This document shows, piece after piece, positions 43,641 through 49,030 of a DNA stretch of 49,030 nucleotides. The position numbers were made by a program, and so were the translations under genes. The stretch's first letter is position 1; the number at the start of each line of letters is the position of its first letter. Under the pieces are notes generated by a model. That model had not been told where the DNA came from. It searched no databases and saw only the letters and a program-made list of their open reading frames with translations. Source of the DNA: an uncultured Corynebacterium sp. (GTDB lineage: Bacteria > Actinomycetota > Actinomycetes > Mycobacteriales > Mycobacteriaceae); contig NZ_CALZFS010000005.1 in assembly GCF_945649885.1 (NCBI RefSeq), positions 1-49,030 of the forward strand, given 5' to 3'.

Positions 43641-44117
43641 ATGGATCACCACATTCGCGTTGACACCCCCATCGGCGAACTCCTCCTGATCGCCAATGAG
43701 GAAGGCCTCAGTTATGTCGCCTTCGCCGATGAAAATCATGCCGCCCACACCGCAGAATCCACCCCAGGGGAAACTCCCATACTCATCCAGGCACGCACAC
43801 AGCTGGATGAGTACTTCACCGGACAGCGTCGAGAATTCAGTGTTCCCCTGTCTCTACGGTCCGGGGAGGATCTGGGATTCCGGGAACGGGCACAACGATT
43901 ACTCCAAACTATCCCTTATGGAGAGATTCGAACATACGGGCAATTAGCCACTGAACTGGGAAGCTCTGGAGCGGTCCGCGCAGTGGGCAGTGCCTGCGCC
44001 ACCAATCCCCTGCCCCTCTTCGTGCCCTGTCACCGAATAACGCGTAGTGACGGAAGTCTTGGAGGCTACCGCGGTGGCCTGGAAGCAAAGCAGTGGCTGT
44101 TAAATCTCGAAGCATAG
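43641..44117 (+). CDS. ogt: Methylated-DNA-[protein]-cysteine S-methyltransferase
   Basis: A 158-residue suicide repair protein that takes a methyl group from O6-methylguanine. The catalytic Cys130 lies in the motif LFVPCHRIT; also visible are IPYGEIRTYGQLA and the N-terminal mixed fold starting MDHHIRVDTPIGELLL. Length is usual. The ribosome site is weak and the gene probably relies on transcription and translation from the upstream oxidoreductase. Confidence 0.93.
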   Translation: MDHHIRVDTPIGELLLIANEEGLSYVAFADENHAAHTAESTPGETPILIQARTQLDEYFTGQRREFSVPLSLRSGEDLGFRERAQRLLQTIPYGEIRTYGQLATELGSSGAVRAVGSACATNPLPLFVPCHRITRSDGSLGGYRGGLEAKQWLLNLEA

Positions 44118-44118
44118 G

Positions 44119-44510
44119 CTTTCGATCCTGAACAATAACGAAAGCGGGAATTCTGAAACGCCTTCGTTATTCATTGGGGCAAAACGAAAGCGTAAAAGGA
44201 AATCGAAAGCTTTAGCATGATGTGATCGAAACTGAACACTGCGGTCAGTGATCCATATCTTACTGCTGTAATTTCGTTATTGTAATTCATGATCGAAAGC
44301 AGTTTGACCAGCCCATATTGGGTACTTCTCCTGTTTCGAAAGCGGTATTTTTCGGCGCTTGAAGCGACTTTCCCTAGAGTGGCTTTCGTTTATGTCGAAA
44401 GTATAGGGTGAAACTTTTCCAAAATCGAAAGCATGGGTTTCGTTTGTCTTGGAATGAAACCGAAAGTCAGTGTGTCAGTATCGAAAGTGGATGATCGTCT
44501 TTAACTTTCG
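44119..44510. repeat. Array of CGAAAG repeats upstream of the DeoR-family regulator
   Basis: Twelve exact CGAAAG/CTTTCG hexamers in 392 bases, against about 0.2 expected. Direct copies start at 44139, 44185, 44204, 44294, 44337, 44396, 44426, 44461 and 44482; inverted copies at 44119, 44383 and 44505. The extended consensus is WWCGAAAGY (ATCGAAAG or AACGAAAG). Further AACGAAA half-matches occur at 44164, 44271, 44437 and 44529. Spacing varies from 19 to 90 bases, so this is not a tandem repeat. DeoR-family regulators of sugar metabolism (such as AgaR) bind TTTCGTTT/CTTTCG-type sequences, so it may be a multi-site operator of the adjacent gene. Confidence 0.8.
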
Positions 44511-44615
44511 TTTTAGAATGACTTTTTGTTTCGTTTTCTTGTGGATCTTTTGAAAAGTGCCACGACATGGCCTGATGGTCTTCCACTGCGCGACAGGTTA
44601 GGTATCGTTTGACGT

Positions 44616-45476
44616 GTGAGTACCAACATCCAGCGCCCCGACTCTGCTGAGGAGCGCCGCGCCCGCATTGCAGACATGGTGCAGCAGCGTGGCAGCATCA
44701 AGTTGACTGACCTGGTGGGACCGCTGGGTGTCTCGGAGCCGACGCTTCGAAAAGACCTCACCGCCCTGGAGAATCAGGGGCGGCTCAAACGCACCCACGG
44801 CGGTGCCGTCGCACTCGAAGGGGCGACACCCGCAGAGCCTTCAGCAGCACCTCTGGAGAATGCAGGGTCTTCTGCAACCTTCACGGCTGCTGCAGCCCCC
44901 GGCCTGCTCGGTGACATCCCCTTCCCTGCTCCTGTGCCAGAGGTCCGCGCAGAATCGAAAGAGCGGATCGCACGTGTCTGCTTGGAGATGATTGCCGATG
45001 ATTCCTCGGCCTTCTTCGATTCCGGTTCCACCATCGCCATGATGGCCACCTTGATGGAACGGCCTGCGAATGTGCTCACTAATTCTGTGCCCATTGCGCC
45101 GATCCTGGCGGACAAGCCTCGGATCGGTCACACCCTGCTCGGTGGCCAGTACCGGGTGTTGGGGGAATGCGTGACCGGCCCCATCGCGATGATGGGGCTG
45201 TCCCAGTTCACCGTCGATACCGCTTTCATCAGTGTCGTGGGACTGGCAGAGGGTGGTGTCACCGTGGCCGATGTCTCCGAGGCCGACATCAAACGCGCGG
45301 CCATTGATTCCGCCCGGCGCGTTGTTGTGCCCCTGGAGGTGACGCAGGTGGGCAGCACTGGGTTCTGCCACCTGGCCTCGCTGGAGCGTATTGACGATAT
45401 CGTCACTGACGCTCCGCATGAGGACCTCAAGCGCTGGTGTGCGGCGGCCGGGGTGCGCCTGCACGTGGCACTTTAG
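44616..45476 (+). CDS. DeoR-family transcriptional regulator
   Basis: A 286-residue regulator. The N-terminal DeoR winged helix-turn-helix (about 15-70, with SIKLTDLVGPLGVSEPTLRKDLTALENQGRL split) is followed by RTHGGAV, then an Ala/Pro-rich linker longer than usual (about 70-112), then the sensor domain with FFDSGSTIAMMATLM and VLTNSVPIAP, and VVGLAEGGVTVADVSEADIK. The family senses phosphorylated sugars, but no sugar gene is adjacent: ogt is upstream and rtcB converges. Start GTG 44616 has a poor ribosome site. The gene lies behind the CGAAAG array, and its stop overlaps that of rtcB by four bases. Confidence 0.85.
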   Translation: MSTNIQRPDSAEERRARIADMVQQRGSIKLTDLVGPLGVSEPTLRKDLTALENQGRLKRTHGGAVALEGATPAEPSAAPLENAGSSATFTAAAAPGLLGDIPFPAPVPEVRAESKERIARVCLEMIADDSSAFFDSGSTIAMMATLMERPANVLTNSVPIAPILADKPRIGHTLLGGQYRVLGECVTGPIAMMGLSQFTVDTAFISVVGLAEGGVTVADVSEADIKRAAIDSARRVVVPLEVTQVGSTGFCHLASLERIDDIVTDAPHEDLKRWCAAAGVRLHVAL

Positions 45477-46642
45477 GTGCCCTTGACGTTGACGACCTGA
45501 CGTAGTTTGTGTCGGATGCTCACCAGGTCTGTGGCATCGGCCATGACCTGATCAATATCTTTATAAGCGTCCGGGATCTCATCAACCCATTCCTTGCCCG
45601 GGCGGTAGACGATGCCGGCCATGCGGGCGTCGAGGTCCTTGGCGGTGAACGCCTTCTTCGCCTGGGTGCGTGACATGCGTCGGCCGGCGCCATGTGGTGC
45701 CGAACGCAGGGCCTCCGGGTTGCCTTTGCCCTCCACGACGTAGGAGGCGGTGCCCATGGAACCGGGGATGAGTGCCATGGTGCCGGCGTCGGCAAGCACT
45801 GCTCCCTTGCGGGTCAGCCAGACGGTTTCGCCGTAGTGTTCCTCTTCCACGGTGTAGTTGTGGTGGCAGTTGATGCGCTCGACTTCATCCACCGGTGCCT
45901 CCATGAAGCGCCCCAACTGTTCGGAGAAGCGGTCCATCATCTCCTCGCGGTTGAGGAAGGCGAAGCGCTGTGCCCACTGCAGCTCACTGAGGTAGTCACT
46001 GAATTCCCGTGTGCCCTCGGTGAGGTAGGCCAGATCACGGTCGGGTAGGTCCTCACCTTTGCAGGCCTCGCGGGCAATCCGGATGTGTTTCTGGGCGATC
46101 TTGTTGCCCACTCCCCTGGATCCGGAGTGCAGAAACATCCAGACGCGGTCTTCCTCATCAAGGCAGAGTTCGATGAAATGGTTACCGCCACCCAGGGAGC
46201 CGAGCTGCTGCTTCCACTTCGGGGAGTGGGAGAGATCAACATTGTTCTTGGCCGCCAGTTCTTCGAGTTCTGCGACCTTGGGCAGGGCGGTGTCCTGCAG
46301 GGCCGCCTTGTTGTAATTACCCGGGGACAGCGGGATGGCACGTTCCAGGGAGTCGCGCAGGCGGGTCAGATCACGGCCCTCAAGCTCTGTGGCGGTGAAG
46401 CCGGTGCGCACACCGATCATGCCGCAGCCGATGTCCACGCCCACGGCAGCGGGGATGACAGCACCCCGGGTGCCGAAGACGGTGCCCACCGAGGAACCCA
46501 GCCCGAAGTGGGCATCAGGCATCAGTGCCACGTGTGGGTAGATGAAGGGCATGGTGGCTGTCGCCTTGGCCTGATCAAGGGCGGCGTCTTCCAGGAGGGA
46601 GGCGAAGGAGATGACATCAGTGCTGGCTGGATTCTCAGCCAT
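45473..46642 (-). CDS. rtcB: RtcB-family RNA ligase
   Basis: A 389-residue Mn(II)/GTP-dependent RNA ligase that joins 3'-phosphate and 5'-OH ends. Landmarks are PDAHFGLGSSVGTVF, VGVDIGCGMIGVRTG with the metal-binding Cys, GSLGGGNHFIELCLDE, HSGSRGVGNKIAQ, NCHHNYTVEEEHYG, GSMGTASYVVEGKGNP and APHGAGRRMSR, the GMP-site His. It likely repairs broken tRNA or rRNA. No rtcA or regulator of the RtcR type is adjacent. The start has AAAGGAC upstream, and the gene overlaps the convergent DeoR gene by four bases. Confidence 0.93.
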   Translation of the reverse strand: MAENPASTDVISFASLLEDAALDQAKATATMPFIYPHVALMPDAHFGLGSSVGTVFGTRGAVIPAAVGVDIGCGMIGVRTGFTATELEGRDLTRLRDSLERAIPLSPGNYNKAALQDTALPKVAELEELAAKNNVDLSHSPKWKQQLGSLGGGNHFIELCLDEEDRVWMFLHSGSRGVGNKIAQKHIRIAREACKGEDLPDRDLAYLTEGTREFSDYLSELQWAQRFAFLNREEMMDRFSEQLGRFMEAPVDEVERINCHHNYTVEEEHYGETVWLTRKGAVLADAGTMALIPGSMGTASYVVEGKGNPEALRSAPHGAGRRMSRTQAKKAFTAKDLDARMAGIVYRPGKEWVDEIPDAYKDIDQVMADATDLVSIRHKLRQVVNVKGT

Positions 46643-46889
46643 GGCAGAGTCCTTTCAAAAGATTTGGGGATAAAAAATGGCCCTCGCGGGATGCACGCTG
46701 AAATGACTGCGTACCGCGGGGGCCTGTGGGGAGAGCTTCTGAGGCTATAACAGCTCCAGATATGGGGGAAGGCATGACGGAACGCGTGTGCGTAGATGCT
46801 GTTGAAGCAACTGATAAGCAGGCATTTTTGTCATTTCCTTTCCGTTGGGACCATCTTGGCATGAAAATGGGTCGGGGACAATGGGGGTG

Positions 46890-47699
46890 TCACGCCTGGC
46901 AGCCGGGGCACCAGAAGAGGTTGCGCCCTTCCATCACCTGATCTCGGATTGGGGTGCCACACAGGTAGCAGGGCTGGCTGGTGCGTCGATAGGTGTAGAC
47001 CTCACCCCCGTGATCATCCTTGCGGGGTGTGCGCCCCATGGCTTCCGGGGTGTGTTCATGGCGCACGGTGTCAATCCGTCCGGCGGTCACGCCCTCTTTC
47101 ATCAGGCCCACCAGATCAGCCCAGATGGAGTGGAATTCTGCAGTGGTGATCTCACGGCCCGGTTTGAAGGGTGAGATGCCTAAACGGAAGAGGGTTTCCG
47201 CCCGGTAGATATTGCCTACCCCGGCAAAGAGCTTCTGGTCCATGAGCAGGGAGCCGATGCTGCGGCCGGAACGTTGCACTTTGATGCGGATGGGTTCCGG
47301 GTCGGCATCATCACGGATCGGATCAGCGCCCAGTTTGCCGATGGCAATGTCACGCTCCTCATCGGTGATCAGGCGGCACCACTGCGGGCCACGGAGATTC
47401 GCTGCGATTTCACCATCGGTGATGTGGAGTCGGATCTGGCCGCGGGTTTCCTCCGCCGGTTCAAACTGCAGGGTGCCGATGAGTCCTAGGTGGATATAGA
47501 TGATGTGCTCGGGGTGAGCGGCATCAAAATCGATGAACAGGTGCTTACCAAAGGCATCAGCACGGGCAATGCGGGTCTGATCCACGATTGCAGCTTCCGT
47601 GGCGAAGCGGCCCTGTGGAGAGGTAATGCCGAGAACAGCATCACCGAATTTCTGGGTGAGTTCTCCAGCGAGACGATGAATGACGTGTCCTTCAGGCAT
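46890..47699 (-). CDS. mutM2: Formamidopyrimidine-DNA glycosylase / endonuclease VIII family protein (MutM2-like)
   Basis: A 269-residue base-excision repair enzyme. The start is placed at ATG 47699 so that the protein begins MPEGHVIHRL with the catalytic Pro2 and Glu3; AAGGTGG precedes it. Other landmarks are AFGKHLFIDF, VGNIYRAETLFRLGISP and a C-terminal zinc finger with CYLCG and CPGC. The PEGH start is typical of actinobacterial Nei-type enzymes; substrate preference is not determined. It is oriented away from dps. Confidence 0.9.
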   Translation of the reverse strand: MPEGHVIHRLAGELTQKFGDAVLGITSPQGRFATEAAIVDQTRIARADAFGKHLFIDFDAAHPEHIIYIHLGLIGTLQFEPAEETRGQIRLHITDGEIAANLRGPQWCRLITDEERDIAIGKLGADPIRDDADPEPIRIKVQRSGRSIGSLLMDQKLFAGVGNIYRAETLFRLGISPFKPGREITTAEFHSIWADLVGLMKEGVTAGRIDTVRHEHTPEAMGRTPRKDDHGGEVYTYRRTSQPCYLCGTPIRDQVMEGRNLFWCPGCQA

Positions 47700-47790
47700 G
47701 AATTCCACCTTAACCAGTGCGTATGAAAACAGGGAAACAGATGATGCGAACGGGCTGGGAAAGTCCGAGTTGAGCCCAGCCTGCCACTTA

Positions 47791-47809
47791 TTAGTTTAGG
47801 CTAAGATTC
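47791..47809. promoter_or_regulatory. Candidate DtxR (iron) box upstream of dps
   Basis: TTAGTTTAGGCTAAGATTC matches the 19-bp corynebacterial DtxR consensus TTAGGTTAGSCTAACCTAA at 14 of 19 positions, with the left and central part intact. It abuts the probable -35 element of dps. Confidence 0.5.
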
Positions 47810-47810
47810 A

Positions 47811-47838
47811 GTGACAAGTTATAAAAAATCAGTATAAT
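47811..47838 (+). promoter_or_regulatory. dps promoter, possibly leaderless
   Basis: GTGACA (47811-47816), 16 bases, TATAAT (47833-47838). The expected transcript start at about 47845 falls at the dps ATG (47846), so the mRNA would have almost no leader, in keeping with the absence of a ribosome site. Confidence 0.65.
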
Positions 47839-47845
47839 AACTGAC

Positions 47846-48343
47846 ATGAGCAACTACACAGTCCCTGGAATCAATGAAAATGACGCCAAGCAGCTTATTG
47901 ATGGACTGCAGGAGCGTCTCACCGACTACAACGATCTCCACCTCATCCTCAAGCACGTCCACTGGAACGTGGTGGGCCCCAACTTCATCGCCGTCCACGA
48001 AATGCTCGACCCACAGGTTGACCTGGTCCGTGGATATGCCGATGAGGTGGCAGAGCGCATCTCCACCCTGGGCGGAGCCCCGATCGGCACCCCGGCCGGC
48101 CATGTGGATAACCGCACCCCACTGGACTACGAGATGAACCGTGGCAGCACCCAGGACCACCTCAGCGCCCTGAACCGCGTGTACACCACCGTCCTGGAAC
48201 GCCTGCGTGAATCCATGGCTCAGGCAGGCGCCACCGACTCCGTCACCGAGGACATCTACATCGCCCAGGCCGCCGAACTGGAGAAGTTCCAGTGGTTCAT
48301 GCGCGCCCACATCGATGATGGTTCCGGAAACATCAACGAATAA
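47846..48343 (+). CDS. dps: DNA-protecting ferritin-like protein Dps
   Basis: A 165-residue Dps that forms a dodecamer, stores iron and shields DNA under starvation and oxidative stress. The inter-subunit ferroxidase residues are all in place: His39, His51, Asp55, Asp66 and Glu70, each offset by twelve from the E. coli numbering. N- and C-terminal tails are short and acidic, so direct DNA binding through a basic tail is unlikely. Its promoter has a DtxR-like iron box. Confidence 0.95.
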   Translation: MSNYTVPGINENDAKQLIDGLQERLTDYNDLHLILKHVHWNVVGPNFIAVHEMLDPQVDLVRGYADEVAERISTLGGAPIGTPAGHVDNRTPLDYEMNRGSTQDHLSALNRVYTTVLERLRESMAQAGATDSVTEDIYIAQAAELEKFQWFMRAHIDDGSGNINE

Positions 48344-48363
48344 CAGCAGCTTTCTGCTTCTGT

Positions 48364-48410
48364 CAGCGCCGATCCCCACACCACCTGAAGTGGTGTGGGG
48401 ATCGGCGCTG
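48364..48410 (+). terminator. dps terminator hairpin
   Basis: A perfect 21-bp stem (48364-48384 / 48390-48410, arm beginning CAGCGCCGATCCCC) with a five-base loop, 20 bases after the dps stop. It has no clear T-run. Confidence 0.7.
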
Positions 48411-48626
48411 TCTGCTGTGTGGAAGCGCTGCGTCCTGAGGGGCATAATCTCGACACACAGGATGACTTGTGGTGCTCAGTGTCGATTCATGAATGGTTTT
48501 TAAGCAGGGAGCAAATTTATATTTATCTGGATCGCCCCCTCTATCCGCACTTTTCTGTTTAGCTTCAACTGGTACATATTTTCCTCTAAGGCTTCGGCCC
48601 CTCCCCTCCCCCTCCCGTTGAAATGG

Positions 48627-49030
48627 ATGAAACTGTTGAGACAAATGCAGCGCACCAAACAGCTCACAGTCCTTCTCATCTGTGGCTTAGCCCTGTCTGG
48701 TTGTGGAAATTATCTTGGTGATGTCACGGTGGAAGGCCGGTCTGGTCTCGCCCGTTCAGAAGCAGGTGATGTGATCATCCGGGTACAACCCTGTGGCCTC
48801 CCCATCGATTCTGTTCGCGTCTCAGGCCCCTACCAACATGAGGATCCACCTGAGGCCAATCCGGCATACCTGCGATTACGTGATGAGGCAGGGCGTTCCG
48901 AACCCTTTGTCATAGATCCCGCCGCTATCGAATCATCATGGACCGTGGATGTGAATGAACCCATCCCCTCCCACCGTGATGCCATGCTCATCGTCAATTC
49001 CCATATCGAGGGAAAGAACTCTCAGACATC
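48627..49030 (+). CDS. Partial lipoprotein, truncated by the window edge
   Basis: The first 134 codons of a plus-strand gene that runs off the right edge. The N-terminus MKLLRQMQRTKQLTVLLIC leads to the lipobox ALSGC at about residue 26, so it is a signal-peptidase-II lipoprotein. The visible mature part (GNYLGDVTVEG, RVQPCGLPIDSVRVSG, EPFVIDPAAIESSW) is of unknown function. ATG 48627 is chosen as the first in-frame start; an alternative ATG at 48645 shortens it by six residues. Ribosome sites are weak for both. Confidence 0.72.
   Translation, partial: MKLLRQMQRTKQLTVLLICGLALSGCGNYLGDVTVEGRSGLARSEAGDVIIRVQPCGLPIDSVRVSGPYQHEDPPEANPAYLRLRDEAGRSEPFVIDPAAIESSWTVDVNEPIPSHRDAMLIVNSHIEGKNSQT

Noticed and set aside
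44119..44510. CRISPR array
   Set aside because: The repeated unit is only 6-9 bases with variable spacing of 19-90 bases and both orientations; no repeat of 23 or more bases and no cas genes.

Overview
This window is bacterial chromosome from a Corynebacterium of the C. glutamicum / C. efficiens group. The trp gene products, MalE, TrpCF and LeuS read as close relatives of the C. glutamicum proteins as I remember them. The gentisate genes have the same content and order as the genKH / genR / genDFM locus of that species. Five perfect ParB sites (parS) suggest the window lies near the replication origin. No rRNA, tRNA, insertion sequence, prophage or CRISPR array was seen.

Layout from the left. 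(1) 1-5 kb, all minus strand: the edge of a DUF1684-like gene, a serine beta-lactamase-like lipoprotein translationally coupled to a Pro/Gln-rich membrane protein, a second trpB-like gene, and a bile-acid/sodium-symporter-type transporter. (2) 5.5-9.6 kb: an old-yellow-enzyme reductase, a Tat-exported Rieske lipoprotein and a two-gene ABC exporter. (3) 10.3-17.5 kb: the complete tryptophan operon trpL-trpE-trpG-trpD-trpCF-trpB-trpA on the minus strand, with a Trp-Trp-Trp leader peptide and attenuator. (4) 17.5-20.3 kb: small membrane proteins and a dicarboxylate/amino-acid:cation symporter. (5) 20.4-27.0 kb: the complete 3-hydroxybenzoate/gentisate pathway. GenK imports, GenH makes gentisate, GenD opens the ring, GenM isomerises maleylpyruvate and GenF hydrolyses fumarylpyruvate; the IclR regulator GenR sits between the two divergent arms, and both arms carry a TTCC-N7-GGAA operator.

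(6) 27-30.2 kb, more accessory: a broken Rieske ferredoxin, an orphan HigA-like antitoxin, an AlbA_2/ATPase-type regulator behind a TGATTGAA operator cluster, and a YbaN/DUF454 protein. (7) 30.4-44.1 kb: leuS, a nitroreductase, a small secreted protein, a SulP transporter, dadA, two tandem VanZ-like proteins, a sugar kinase, malic enzyme, a zinc-less MDR oxidoreductase and ogt. (8) 44.1-49.0 kb: a roughly 400-bp array of CGAAAG repeats in front of a DeoR-family regulator, rtcB, a Nei/MutM2-type glycosylase, dps with a DtxR-like box and a probably leaderless promoter, and a partial lipoprotein gene.

The most unusual signals are the 12-copy CGAAAG array upstream of the DeoR gene and the five parS sites. 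Three of the parS sites form the stem of a transcription terminator and one lies inside the trpCF reading frame. The second TrpB with an altered active-site motif is also worth attention. Statements about C. glutamicum come from memory, not from a search.
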